From Euclidia mi (lineage: Eukaryota > Arthropoda > Insecta > Lepidoptera > Erebidae): a stretch of DNA of 64,000 nt. Position 1 is the first letter of the stretch. Each line of letters opens with the position of its first letter. The notes beneath the pieces were generated by a model. The model saw only the letters and a program-made list of their open reading frames with translations. It had not been told where the DNA came from and searched no databases. The stretch covers positions 95,370,729-95,434,728 of the forward strand of contig OX123183.2 of the NCBI GenBank assembly GCA_944739405.2, given 5' to 3'. The position numbers and the translations under genes were made by a program. Shown piece after piece: positions 21,366-31,404 of this stretch.

Positions 21366-21689
21366 TCAAATTGCTACGTAAAGTGCATTTTTGCCAAACA
21401 CAAGTTCAAACGGCGTATATTTGGTGGCCGTATGAACAGATGTATTGTAACTAAAACACCAGTACTGGAGCCAGCTGCTCCATGATTCGGGATGATTATC
21501 AGTTTGTATACGTAAAAATGCACCTACATTTTTGTGCGAATTTTCAAGTGCACCGATGCTCTCGTGGTGATAGGCTGTGGAATTTAATTTATTTATATGA
21601 AGTAGTTTACATACCTCTTGTATTGTGACAGACATGAACTCTGCTCCCCGGTCGGTCGCTATTTCTCTGGGTATACCATACCGTAACAC
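21366..21689 (-). pseudogene. Old gypsy integrase core, 3' part
   Basis: It encodes LRYGIPREIATDRGAEFMS (second catalytic Asp) and ALENSHKNVGAFLR (catalytic Glu), then WLQYWCFSYNTSVH and TPFELVFGK. The first core Asp (VYLDVVGPLDKHIHGYSY) lies about 2100-2060 on the far side of a SINE insertion. The C-terminal part continues with a frameshift to about 21190. Confidence 0.8.
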
Positions 21690-21779
21690 AAAGTTGTTTA
21701 CAAAAGTTCTAGTGATTTCAGAACTACCTTTTGTAATTAATGGACAAGCCTCTACATATTTGGATAATTAACACTGGAG

Positions 21780-21993
21780 GTGCATAGGGTTCCCACCAAG
21801 AACTTAGGGTCCCAAGCCAACCTCACCTGCAAGTGGTGCACCTGCCGATCAACGGACGAGGCTCTGGCATACAAAATGTCCCAATAAGCGGCAATAGGCT
21901 CGCCACCTATTACGTGGGATCAAAACACTGGCGAACAGTGGGCGTTTAATATGCCTCTGCCTACCCCTTCGGGGAAACAGGCGTGAGTCTATG

Positions 21994-22022
<29 letters not shown>
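21780..22022 (+). mobile_element. SINE with (ATGT)n tail, flanked by 10-bp target duplication
   Basis: The body runs from GGTGCATAGGGTTCCCACC to TACCCCTTCGGGGAAACAGG and CGTGAGTCTATGT(ATGT)n. AACACTGGAG flanks it at 21770-21779 and 22023-22032. It inserted into the old gypsy integrase. A near-identical copy is at 57982-58212. Confidence 0.85.
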
Positions 22023-22024
<2 letters not shown>

Positions 22025-22138
22025 CACTGGAGTGTTAATATAATATATAAGAATACCCATGTATATGCTTATCTAATGGACCTACCACATCTAAATATAC
22101 ATAACTAATACTAAATATACATAATTTCAAAGTGAGGA

Positions 22139-22876
22139 TGTAGCGGGTTCTGGTAGTAAAACGCAGAAAACGTTCTATGCGTTTATTTGCCGAGTATTGT
22201 CTCACTTCCCTTGCCACGAGTATGACCGACCAACAACACTACACTGGCCTGAACACTAAGGGCTGCAGTCTCCCACGCTGTTCCCTCCGGTAGTGTGTAG
22301 GCAGGCTGCTCGAAGGCTGCGCGTAGCGGTAGATCCTCGCAGGCCGTTGGTTCAGCTGGCAGACGCCGGTGGTGCGAGTACGATGAGCAGGGCAGGTCAG
22401 ACTCTTCGGCAGAGGTGACGCCGAAGGCGATGCAGGAAAGTGTAGCGGTCTAGGAGAGAAGCCGGAGTCTTAAGGTGAACCTGGAACCTGAAGGAAAGCA
22501 GCATTAGGAGAGCCACAACCAATAGAGTCAGGCAGGCGGCGTCAGCCGGCCTCAGCTAGCAGGTAGAGAGATGGGCAGTACGCTAACGCAGTAAATGTAG
22601 TGCTTACCCGTAGCTGGGACCAGGATACACGTAGATACGACGTAGGGTCAGTAGGTACGCTTAGTTATAGTAGGTAGGTAGTAGAAGCGACGTTAGAGTA
22701 GCGGTGCCGGCCTCACTGTCGGCCCCTTTATATACCGGGCCCTCCATCAGGGTTCGTGTCGGCGCATAACTAAATATGGGCAAAACTCACGAGCGCGGAC
22801 GATGGCCTTCTCTGATTGGCCGAGCGTATGGACAGTATTATGACGTACACTCGGTAGGTACCGGTCATACGTTACA
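22139..22876 (-). repeat. 3' LTR of the young gypsy element
   Basis: On the minus strand it contains a TATA box TATATAAAGG (22725-22734) and, near its end, AATAAA (22182-22187). The partner LTR is at 27667-28404. Confidence 0.92.
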
Positions 22877-23022
22877 ATATCGCCCGCCTTAGGAGAGGAT
22901 TTTACGTGGCTAACAAGGAAAATCCGACTAGCTGCGTTAGGTCTATGAGTCCGCTACTGTCCAAGCTAAGACGGCATATAAAAAGAAAGAAGGGAAAGTT
23001 TTATACGGTTTGTAACAAATAG

Positions 23023-23337
23023 TTAGGCGCCATAGTGTATAAGTTTTAGGTCCTTTATGTGCCAAAACCCAATAGAATTTCCAGACGCGTCCGACAACTC
23101 GTAAACGAGAGGCGACTTATCCTTGGCACTCTGATAAAAAATCCTTTTCCACACAGTGTCTCCCACATTAAACTCAGCTGGTTTACGGCGTAAATTATAC
23201 GTTTGGAAATTCCTAGCATGAGCTTGAATGAGGAGTGCCTGAACTTTGTCAAATATGCCTGATAAGTGACCTATGTTTTCTGCGTAATTGTCCCTAGGTA
23301 TGTATACTATGTATATCATCAGCGTCCGTGTCGACAT
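23023..23337 (-). pseudogene. Young gypsy integrase C-terminal segment, out of frame
   Basis: It continues the pol reading after a one-base frame change near 23294-23330. It encodes QALLIQAHARNFQTYNLRRK, PAEFNVGDTVWKR and LVYELSDASGN, ending WHIKDLKLIHYGA. The stretch between VWKR and SPLVYEL is shorter than usual for this family, suggesting an internal deletion of some 20-25 codons. Confidence 0.75.
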
Positions 23338-25669
23338 AGTGTGAGCCGCATGGAACTAATTCACGTCCATAGACTAAAAAACTAGGTGTATAGCCCGTGA
23401 CTTCATTAACTGCAGTATTTAATGCAAACTGCACCTTAGGTAGGAGAGTGTCCCATAATCTCTGGTCATTTCCTACAAACGCCGCTAAGGTAGAACCAAT
23501 GGTTTTATTATAGCGTTCGACCGTATTGACATGTGGGGAATATTTAGGAGTATAATGAAGATTAGGGATTTTGTACTTGCGCAACATAGCTTTTAAAGTA
23601 GCACTGACAAACTGTTTACCATTGTCCAATATAATTGTAGATGGTATACCATGGACTAAAAATATTTTTTCTTCCAAAATATTAGTTATTATTTCAGCAG
23701 TTGCGCGCCTGATAGGAAAAAGTAGACAGTATTTACTAAAACAACAAGTTACTACGAAGATGTAGGCGTTTTGTTTTCTTGTGACGGGTAGTGGCCCCAC
23801 CAAATCTACACTAATGGTTTGGAAGGGTCGTGAACACACTTTGGGTCGTCCCATGGTTCCCAATGGTGCATGGTTCTGATGTTTGTGCGCGATACAAGTG
23901 TCGCGAGAATTTATGAACTTAACTACGTCATCGCGCATTTTGGGCCAATAGTAACGCAGTGCTAAGCGCTTGTAAGTTTTAAATATACCGAAATGCCCCG
24001 AAGTGGGTTCGGCATGGTTCTCTAATATGGCATTATTTCGATCAGAAGAAGGTAGTACTTCTTGCCATTCGAACTCCTTACGTAGCATACACCTAGATTT
24101 AATCAAACGATACAATTTATTATTTTTAATAGAATAGTCTGGATAGTCATTAGGCGAAGATAAACAACCATTGTAGGTGGCTGAATACCATTGATCAGTG
24201 TCAACATTAGGGTCATTCACGTTATTATTATTCGCGTTAATTATATTTACAGGTAGGGATCGTGACAATGCATCGGCTATAATATTATCTGCGCCGCGCC
24301 GATGCTTTATTTCGAAGTTAAAGGCTGACAGACGAACCGACCACCGAGCTAATCTACCAGTCGGGTTGCTCAAGTTTAGGAACCATTTCAGTGCGGAATG
24401 GTCAGTATACACAACAAACTTTAACCCGTTATCTAAATAACAGCGCCAATATTCGAGGGCTGTTAGAACTGCTAATGTCTCCCGTTCTGTTATACTGTAG
24501 TTTTGTTCCTGTGCATTTAGTGACCTACTCATGTAAGCGATAGGTAATTCCACGCCATCTATTTCTTGTGTAAGTAACCCACCGATGCCGCTCGCACTCG
24601 CATCTGTGTGAACTTGAAAAGGTTTCTCGTAATCGGGACACGATAATATTGGTGCGGAGCTTAACAATTGTATTAGTTTACAAAACGAGTCATCAGCTTC
24701 CACCGACCACTGAAATGGTGCGGCTTTCTTACCGGTAGAAGTAAGTTTGTTCAAAGGACCGGCAATAGTACTAAAATTAGGTATAAATCGCCGATACCAT
24801 GATGCAATGCCTAAGAACCTTTTGACTTCTTTTTTATTCTTAGGCGTAGCATATTGAAGAATGGCTTCCACCTTACATGGGTCTACTTGTAATCCTTTAG
24901 AGTTTACTACGTAGCCAAAGTACTTCAATTCATCACGGAAGAATTTAGATTTTTCTAAGTTTATTGTAAGGTTCGCCGATTTTATTTTTTCGTATACTTT
25001 ATTTAATAGTGACACATGAGCATTAAAAGATGGCGATATAAGCACGATATCATCTAAGAAAACGAATACAGAGTTTTCGAATTCAGGGCTGTTCCTAAAC
25101 AAGTGATCCACCAAACGCTGTTGTGTCGCAGGCGCATTCGTTAAACCAAAAGGCATAGTCACAAATCTAAATGTTCCTCTAGTAGGCACATAGAACGCAG
25201 TCTTATCACGATCACATTCGCGAAGAGGCGTCTGCCAAAAGGACTTAGATATGTCTATACTACTTAGATATCTAGCGTTCTTAAGGTTGTCTAAAATTTC
25301 GGATACGTAAGGTAGTTTGTACGCGTCTTTTTTAGTAATAGAATTAAGTTTCCGACTATCTAAACAAAACCTTAGTTTACCGTCCTTCTTAGGCGTTAGT
25401 AAAATTGGCGACGACCACGGACTTTCGCATTTTTCTACCACTCCCAATGCAAGCATTTTGTCTAATTCGTCAATAATTATTTTTAATTTCGCCGGCGGTA
25501 ACCTATAATATCTTTGGCGTATCGGTGCAAAATCGCCAGTGTCTATTGCATGTTCTATTAAGTGAGTTCGTCCTAACCCGGTTTTTTCAGTAGAAATCGA
25601 CTCGTATTGCTTTATAATTAACTTAGCCGTTCTTTGTTGTGACTCACTCAACTCACTAAAAGATTGCAA
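23294..25669 (-). CDS. pol: Young gypsy Pol: RT, RNase H and integrase
   Basis: A 791-aa open frame. RT (about residues 50-250) shows FCLDSRKLNSITKKDAYKLP, MPFGLTNAPATQQRL and the active-site box FVFLDDIVLIS. RNase H (about 350-470) shows HTDASASGIGG, TERETLAVLTAL, YTDHSALKWF and a final ADALSR. Integrase shows the H-H part GHFGIFKTYKRLALRYYWPK, but its Cys pair reads SRDTCIAHK, so the first zinc Cys is missing (usually CDTC). The core Asp, Asp and Glu are in ISVDLVGPL, ILDNGKQFVS and HVNTVERYNK. The frame starts without an upstream ATG, as expected of Pol, and overlaps the downstream integrase tail in another frame. Confidence 0.92.
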   Translation of the reverse strand: MQSFSELSESQQRTAKLIIKQYESISTEKTGLGRTHLIEHAIDTGDFAPIRQRYYRLPPAKLKIIIDELDKMLALGVVEKCESPWSSPILLTPKKDGKLRFCLDSRKLNSITKKDAYKLPYVSEILDNLKNARYLSSIDISKSFWQTPLRECDRDKTAFYVPTRGTFRFVTMPFGLTNAPATQQRLVDHLFRNSPEFENSVFVFLDDIVLISPSFNAHVSLLNKVYEKIKSANLTINLEKSKFFRDELKYFGYVVNSKGLQVDPCKVEAILQYATPKNKKEVKRFLGIASWYRRFIPNFSTIAGPLNKLTSTGKKAAPFQWSVEADDSFCKLIQLLSSAPILSCPDYEKPFQVHTDASASGIGGLLTQEIDGVELPIAYMSRSLNAQEQNYSITERETLAVLTALEYWRCYLDNGLKFVVYTDHSALKWFLNLSNPTGRLARWSVRLSAFNFEIKHRRGADNIIADALSRSLPVNIINANNNNVNDPNVDTDQWYSATYNGCLSSPNDYPDYSIKNNKLYRLIKSRCMLRKEFEWQEVLPSSDRNNAILENHAEPTSGHFGIFKTYKRLALRYYWPKMRDDVVKFINSRDTCIAHKHQNHAPLGTMGRPKVCSRPFQTISVDLVGPLPVTRKQNAYIFVVTCCFSKYCLLFPIRRATAEIITNILEEKIFLVHGIPSTIILDNGKQFVSATLKAMLRKYKIPNLHYTPKYSPHVNTVERYNKTIGSTLAAFVGNDQRLWDTLLPKVQFALNTAVNEVTGYTPSFLVYGRELVPCGSHYVDTDADDIHSIHT

Positions 25670-25680
25670 TACGTTCGTGT

Positions 25681-26217
25681 TTATAGCTTATTTTCACTTA
25701 ACACACTACACGGCAATGTTTTAGACATGCATACGGATGCGATATGGTTAGGCAGTAATTTAAATAGTTGCCAGAAATCGATGCCTAAAATTAAATTACT
25801 TGTAACTTCTGGAATAATATAAGCTTTCAATAAGTGGGTTTGATTATTAAAAGTAGTGGGTAAGTTGATAAAACCGCGCGGCAACAATATATTTCCACCC
25901 GCGAACCGAATGGAATTAGTGTTGTGACACTGCTGTATTTCTAACCCGGTTTTAGTCATTACCTCCATATGGGAGTTGTTACCTAAAATTGTAATGGCTG
26001 AACCGGAATCGAGCAATCCACAAATAGGTAGACTGTTAATCGTTACGTTAACATTGGGCCGTAGGTCATTTTTAGGTTTATTATCCAGGATCGAGGCGAC
26101 GGAATAACTAGAGAAATACACTTTTAGAGTGTTTAGCCAATTTCTCCAATCATCTTTGTCAAAATTGGTTGAATAGGTTGTAGAACCTAATTTAGATTTT
26201 GACACGACCCTGACCAC
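25681..26217 (-). CDS. Young gypsy retropepsin segment
   Basis: Its frame is the same as the zinc-knuckle gag segment and is separated from it by a single TAG (26218-26220). It encodes the aspartic-protease motif ICGLLDSGSAITILG (about residues 64-78) and the closing strand LILGIDFWQ, typical of insect gypsy elements. The stop after ENKL (25681) is followed by Pol in another frame. The TAG might be a readthrough site or just a mutation. Confidence 0.8.
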   Translation of the reverse strand: MVRVVSKSKLGSTTYSTNFDKDDWRNWLNTLKVYFSSYSVASILDNKPKNDLRPNVNVTINSLPICGLLDSGSAITILGNNSHMEVMTKTGLEIQQCHNTNSIRFAGGNILLPRGFINLPTTFNNQTHLLKAYIIPEVTSNLILGIDFWQLFKLLPNHIASVCMSKTLPCSVLSENKL

Positions 26218-26757
26218 CTAGTTTTTTGGTTTCGTCGATTTACAGTTCAGGCAGTTAGGGAATGTCACATCCCTACGGTCGCACTTGAAGCAAATTGCGA
26301 ACCGATCGCGTTTGCATTCATTCAAACTGTGATCATTGATACGGCAGCGCGGGCAGTACTTGGACGTGACTAGAGCGACAGAGCTAGGTTTAGACTTAGG
26401 TTTGCTAGGTTCGTTGTTCTCAGTGTATTTGGGTTTTCCGGACGTACCCTCTATAGTAGCAACGGGATAATTATTGTAGGAATTATTACGCGCTCGGTTA
26501 TTAGGTTTGTGACTGTAAGCTAGGTCTGGTGCCAACGTGTCGTTACTGTAATATGGTTCGCGGAATTGAGAGTTCAAACATTTCATCCGTTCGTAGTTTA
26601 AACATAACGTCTGCAGTGTTGCTATACTGTCTATTGAAGATATTGACGGAGCTAGCACTAGCGAGTAGCATTGACGCATGTTATGCAATAGGATGTCTAA
26701 CTTTTCGCGTTCGGACAATCGCTTTGACGGTGACAGCCTAGCGAACAGCTGATTCAT
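26218..26757 (-). CDS. gag: Young gypsy Gag, C-terminal half with zinc knuckles
   Basis: 179 aa. It begins within the conserved gag stretch (RLSPSKRLSEREKLDILLHN, NMRQCY) and ends with two Cys-rich knuckles: CPRCRINDHSLNEC and CFKCDRRDVTFPNC. The expected upstream motif EIHRRTQGATE lies just before 26757 in this frame, showing that the 250-aa ORF at 26813-27565 and this one were one gag. Confidence 0.8.
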   Translation of the reverse strand: MNQLFARLSPSKRLSEREKLDILLHNMRQCYSLVLAPSISSIDSIATLQTLCLNYERMKCLNSQFREPYYSNDTLAPDLAYSHKPNNRARNNSYNNYPVATIEGTSGKPKYTENNEPSKPKSKPSSVALVTSKYCPRCRINDHSLNECKRDRFAICFKCDRRDVTFPNCLNCKSTKPKN

Positions 26758-26812
26758 TATCGAGAGATAAATAATTATAGTTTCGGTAGCACCTTGAGTA
26801 CGTCGGTGGATT

Positions 26813-27565
26813 TCATTTAATAACCGGTAGACAATCGTACGGTGTGAAATCGTCTATTAATTTAGTGGTGAGTTCTTCCCATGTAGTGAAATATTCTTTT
26901 AGGCCGCGATACCAGTGAAGTGCGTTACCGGTGAATATTTCGGAGGCATATGATAAAATTTTAGTGGAAGGTAGATTACGCGCGTTTTGGAATTCGGTTA
27001 CGCGTTGTAGGAACGCTCGGACGCATCCCGTACTGTCGTATTTTAGCTTAGACAGTTCGCTAACTCTCAAATGCTCGCAATGCAATACTGGGGCTAACCC
27101 TGCCTGCGTCGAGGTAGACGGCGCAGGTTGGACCTCTGCCACAGCATCAGCTGAGCGAACAGCTGATTGCTCAATGGCGGACAGCTCCGCCGAGAGCTTG
27201 TCGAACCGGCTGCACAATTCGGTAATTCGTTTTGAATACGCCGTAGGACGTTCCATCCTACGGAGTCTGTGGAATATGTGGTTGTGCAGTGCGGTAGACC
27301 TCCTAGCTAGGTTCGCGTCGTAAGAAATGGTTAATAAATTCACTCGCTTGGCCAGCTCAGAGACGGCCTCGCTAGCGCCCTCGAAATCCACCGCTATGGC
27401 TAGACCCGACTCCAAAATGTCATCATTTGGAATGGCTTCCAGTAATTTAGGGAGCTGCTTCCGCAGACCTAGGACAGAGGTAGCCGGCTCCTCACCTCTA
27501 ATCGCGACCTCGTAAGCTAACTCGTTCTTATTTAAAAGAAAGTATTTTATGGGGTGTGAGCCCAT
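26813..27565 (-). CDS. gag: Young gypsy Gag, N-terminal half
   Basis: 250 aa from an ATG at 27565, about 100 bases inside the 5' LTR. A Leu-rich N-terminus and coiled segment precede a capsid-like part (VRAFLQRVTEFQNARNLPST, ALHWYRGLKEYFTTWEELTT). The frame ends at LPVIK and TGA. The sequence suggests a 4-base insertion at about 26828-26832 (after FTPYD) that moved it out of the following frame. Confidence 0.75.
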   Translation of the reverse strand: MGSHPIKYFLLNKNELAYEVAIRGEEPATSVLGLRKQLPKLLEAIPNDDILESGLAIAVDFEGASEAVSELAKRVNLLTISYDANLARRSTALHNHIFHRLRRMERPTAYSKRITELCSRFDKLSAELSAIEQSAVRSADAVAEVQPAPSTSTQAGLAPVLHCEHLRVSELSKLKYDSTGCVRAFLQRVTEFQNARNLPSTKILSYASEIFTGNALHWYRGLKEYFTTWEELTTKLIDDFTPYDCLPVIK

Positions 27566-27649
27566 TGTGTATGAATAACCGCGTAAGTATAAACTTCGTT
27601 CCGCCGAGACCTGTTAGAAGAGAACTCGAGCACAGAAAGCGAGATAATA

Positions 27650-27666
27650 ACCCACGTAGGCGCCAC
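27650..27666 (-). other. Primer-binding site of the young gypsy element
   Basis: Immediately inside the 5' LTR the minus strand reads GTGGCGCCTACGTGGG. The TGGCGCC start resembles the lysine-tRNA-type PBS of gypsy elements (one base offset from the LTR end). Confidence 0.65.
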
Positions 27667-28404
27667 TGTAGCGGGTTCTGGTAGTAAAACGCAGAAAAGG
27701 TTCTATGCGTTTATTTGCCGAGTATTGTCTCACTTTCCTTGCCACGAGTATGACCGACCAACAACACGACACTGGCCTGAACACTAAGGGCTGCAGTCTC
27801 CCACGCTGTTCCCTCCGGTAGTGTGTAGGCAGGCTGCTCGAAGGCTGCGCGTAGCGGTAGATCCTCGCAGGCCGTTGGTTCAGCTGGCAGACGCCGGCGG
27901 TGCGAGTACGATGAGCAGGGCAGGTCAGACTCTTCGGCAGAGGTGACGCCGAAGGCGATGCAGGAAAGTGTAGCGGTCTAGGAGAGAAGCCGGAGTCTTA
28001 AGGTGAACCTGGAACCTGAAGGAAAGCAGCATTAGGAGAGCCACAACCAATAGAGTCAGGCAGGCGGCGTCAGCCGGCCTCAGCTAGCAGGTAGAGAGAT
28101 GGGCAGTACGCTAACGCAGTAAATGTAGTGCTTACCCGTAGCTGGGACCAGGATACACGTAGATACGACGTAGGGTCAGTAGGTACGCTTAGTTATAGTA
28201 GGTAGGTAGTAGAAGCGGCGTTAGAGTAGCGGTGCCGGCCTCTCTGTCGGCCCCTTTATATACCAGGCCCTCCATCAGAGTTCGTGTCGGCGCATAACTA
28301 AATATGGGCAAAACTCACGAGCGCGGACGATGGCCTTCTCTGATTGGCCGAGCGTATGGACGGTATTATGACGTACACTCGGTAGGTACCGGTCATACGT
28401 TACA
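27667..28404 (-). repeat. 5' LTR of the young gypsy element
   Basis: A 738-bp partner of 22139-22876. A TATA box TATATAAAGG on the minus strand at about 28253-28262 would drive the element. Confidence 0.92.
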
Positions 28405-28409
28405 AGGAG

Positions 28410-28933
28410 CTGTGGTCGAAATTGTCATTGGCTCTTTAATGTGCACCGAATGTTTCTGTTTCTGGCACTTAAGACATCTTTTCATAAATTGTCTTACATC
28501 GCGTTCAAGGCCAGGGCAAAAATATTTTTTTTAAATATTATTGACCATTCGTCTGATACCTGCGTGGCCACTAGTAGGTAACAGATGAAAGTAATTTATG
28601 ATAACCCGCCTTTCATCCATATCTTCTATTCTTTCTACATCTTTAAATATGCATAGATGAGGGCCCATCCAGTTACTCATTTTGTTAACAGCCTGTGCTA
28701 AATTATCAATAAAATGTACCGTTTATCTTATTCCTTATGAAATATATTTCAATTATATTATTTTTTCTACATAACAATTCCAGCTCTCTCGCAAAAGCGT
28801 CTGGCGTCAGTTGCGATCGAGGAACTGGTTGTATGTATATTACCATTTCACTCGGTACATAAAATAATACACCACTTTCGCTTTTAAAGAACAATGCCCA
28901 TTTCTGGCCCAGTTTGGAACTCATGAACAGCAC
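28410..28933 (-). pseudogene. Old gypsy linker and integrase zinc domain
   Basis: 28933-28706 encodes SGVLFYVPSEMVIYIQPVPR, QLTPDAFARELE and CRKNNIIEIYF. A frame change then leads to MSNWMGPHLCIFKDVERIED and the HHCC zinc domain: HLLPTSGHAGIRRMVNNI, a stop, CPGLERDVRQFM and CLKCQKQKH. It is cut at 28404 by the young gypsy insertion, beyond which the core domain continues near 22130. Confidence 0.75.
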
Positions 28934-29680
28934 AATAGAGTTTCAATTTGTTTTTGAATAATCTTTTTTATTTATAACTTAATTTATAGGCGTTACTAAA
29001 GGTGTGCCGAGAAGCTTATTCAATAAATAGGTTTAAAAAGATGTATTAACGCCTAAATAGCCAACACGTAATAGATCAGAAATTGCCAGTAAAGAAATCA
29101 TAATATTAAATCGATTATCTTAATCGATTTCACATTTTCTCTACTCAAAATGATTTTAGTGTCTTCACTTGGTCGTATATATGCGATTAACTACAAATAA
29201 GTTCGATTTTGAATCAAAAATATAGATTTATAACCTATGACCGAAATCTATATCGATTAATAAATATCATTTAAAAACTGTAAAATGGCAACACTTTTTT
29301 GACTCTTAGTAAATGTCAATAATGTCATAATCAATTTATTTTGTTTGTTATTTATTTTACTCGTGCGCATTGTGAATGTTTGTGGATCTTATACGACTTC
29401 TGGCTTTTTCTTCGGATTTCTAACCTTACCAAACGATTAACTCCTTCCTTTCTTCTCAAAACTACGAAATACTGTAACTAGCCTAATAAAAGTTCGTACA
29501 TACCTAATGTTTCTAAGCATAAAAAAGTACTTCTTGTAATAAAACTATGAATGTGGTGGTCCTCTTATTAATCTCAAAATTCTAGTTTAACACTCTTTTA
29601 TCGAATGCAATAATAACTGCTACGATTTTTGACGGTCCACACCTGGGCCGGCGTCTCTAAGAAAAATGGGCATTGTTCTT
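28887..29680. mobile_element. Mariner-like MITE copy 1, 794 bp
   Basis: The TIR AAGAACAATGCCCATTT is inverted at the right end (AAATGGGCATTGTTCTT). TA flanks both sides. It is homologous over its whole length to 59718-60575. It has no transposase ORF. It interrupts the old gypsy Pol between RNase H and the linker. Confidence 0.85.
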
Positions 29681-30378
29681 TATAATCCTTTTCTAGATAA
29701 TTGCATAAATTTTAACTCGACAGACGTATTCGGCGTACTATGAGTTTCCACAACGCTTGGTTGTTCAGACCAGTCATCAGAAGAAACGATAGTAACCGAA
29801 GTGTCTTGCTTACCGTCTAAACTTCTTTTCTGTGCTCGCGTCATCACACTCATCACACTTTCATGCATATCCCTCAAATCCTTTGATGTTAAGATAACCC
29901 GGGACAATGCATCTGTAGCTGCATTATCCGAGCCCATAACATATTCCACACAGAAATCATACTCCTCTAATAACATCCTAAACTTTAATAATCTACTGGA
30001 AGGCTCTCTTATATTAAATAAATAAACAAGTGCTTTGTGGTCAGTTACTATTTTAAAATAACGGCCGTAAAGGTAAGGCCTAAAGTGCTTAATGGCCCAG
30101 ACAATGGCAAGGAATTCTTTTTCAATCGTTGGGTAAAGTTTCTCAGCTTTATTTAAACTCCTGCTAGCATGAGCTACGGGTTTTCCATTCTGGTTAGCCA
30201 AAACCGCTCCTATCGCTAGTCCTGACGCGTCTGTTTGAAGATTAAATATATTTTCCTTTGAAAAATCGGGATACTCAAGAACTGGCGGTGAAGTTAATTT
30301 ATTTTTTATTAAATCAAATGATTTTTGGCAATTTTCTGACCTAATTTTCTGATCAAATTTTACATATTTCTTTGACAA
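29680..30378 (-). pseudogene. Old gypsy RNase H domain
   Basis: It encodes NLQTDASGLAIGAVL, IEKEFLAIVWAIKHFRPYLY, KIVTDHKALVYLF and NAATDALSR, the four acidic RNase H positions, followed by a Ser/Thr-rich linker (SVMTRAQKRSLDG). The end is created by the MITE insertion. Confidence 0.82.
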
Positions 30379-30494
30379 GTTGTTTAATGGTTGGGCAATT
30401 GCAGCAAAATTCTTTATAAATTTCCTGTAATAATTGGCAAATGCGACGAATCGTTTTACCTCATCAGAATTACGGGGAATGGGATAATCTTTAA

Positions 30495-30932
30495 CTACAT
30501 TTTTTTTTCTGGATCAGGTAAAACACCTTCAGATGTAATAACATGTCCTAAATACAACATTTCCTTCTTCAAAAAATCACATTTCAAGGGATTAAGTTTT
30601 AGTTTTGTCTCGCGCAATCGTTCAAAAACTTCGAATAATTTTTTAATTGCCGAATTTAAATCTTTTCCATAAACAATCAAATCGTCTAAATAAATTAGGG
30701 CTTTATCATATGTTAAACCGGCCATTGCTATATTCAACATCCTTGAAAATGAATTCGGACTAGTTTTGAGTCCCATAGGCATTCTAGTCATCTGGAACTG
30801 GCCAGAACAAAACGCAGTATATTTTTTAATATTTTCCTCAAGGTTAACGTTGTAATATCCTTGGTATAAATCAAGATGTGTGAAATATATACACCTCGAA
30901 AGCGAATCGAGAATATCTGTTATATTCGGCAA
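30495..30932 (-). pseudogene. Old gypsy reverse transcriptase
   Basis: It encodes ITDILDSLSRCIYFTHLDLYQGY, TRMPMGLKTSPNSF, the active-site box ALIYLDDLIVYGKD and CDFLKKEMLYLGHVITSEGV. Upstream codons (about 30970, CLIKDDKCPLPNITDIL) continue in frame. A frame change at 30494 leads to the connection region (FPVIPRNSDEVKRFVAFANY). Confidence 0.82.
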
Positions 30933-31089
30933 TGGGCATTTGTCATCTTTAATACAATTGTTAAGTTTTCGGTAATCAATAACAAGTTGTCATTTCTTAT
31001 CTCCAGAGTAATCATGTTTTTAGGCACTAATAACACAGGACTGGACCATGCATATAGTGTTTAATGAAGTGTACAATACCAATTATTTA

Positions 31090-31375
31090 TGTTCTAAATC
31101 AATGCATGATCTAAGCTTGTTTAAAAAGTCATAGCCAATTTTGTCATCTGCCTTACATGGCAATGAATTAAAAACATAAAACTTGTGACTGAAACTATAT
31201 CACTGGGACTCTAACTGTAAATACACGAACCCAATTGCTTGCACTTTGACCCCAATACCATTTATTGTTGTACTCCATTTATGTATATGAATATTTTGCT
31301 CTAAATTTACACGATAGGTAACAGCTGAAATCGATGCTCCAGTGTCAATTAACCATGAGTAATTTTTATTAAATA
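31090..31375 (-). pseudogene. Old gypsy retropepsin relic
   Basis: The minus strand encodes YSWLIDTGASISAVTYRV (active site DTG near 31340) followed by INGIGVKVQAIGFVYLQLES and, after a stop, KADDKIGYDFLNKL. This fits a retroviral-type aspartic protease fused between gag and RT. Confidence 0.65.
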
Positions 31376-31404
31376 ATAAAAATTATACAATTAATGTATT
31401 ATTA

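Larger units (their letters stand above)
22139..28404 (-). mobile_element. Young Ty3/gypsy LTR retrotransposon, 6.27 kb, complete
   Basis: Two 738-bp LTRs (22139-22876 and 27667-28404) differ at about nine positions by eye, so the insertion is recent. They begin TGTAAC and end TACA on the coding strand. The 4-bp target duplication AGGA is at 22135-22138 and 28405-28408. Next to the 5' LTR the minus strand reads TGGCGCCTACGTGGG, a gypsy-type primer-binding site. The interior encodes gag, retropepsin, RT-RNase H and integrase, with no env. Three frame changes and one stop separate the ORFs, so this copy is probably inactive or uses recoding. Confidence 0.92.

Noticed and set aside
22139..28404. 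Possible errantivirus (env-bearing gypsy)
   Set aside because: After integrase the minus strand reaches the 3' LTR within about 150 bases, leaving no room for an envelope gene.
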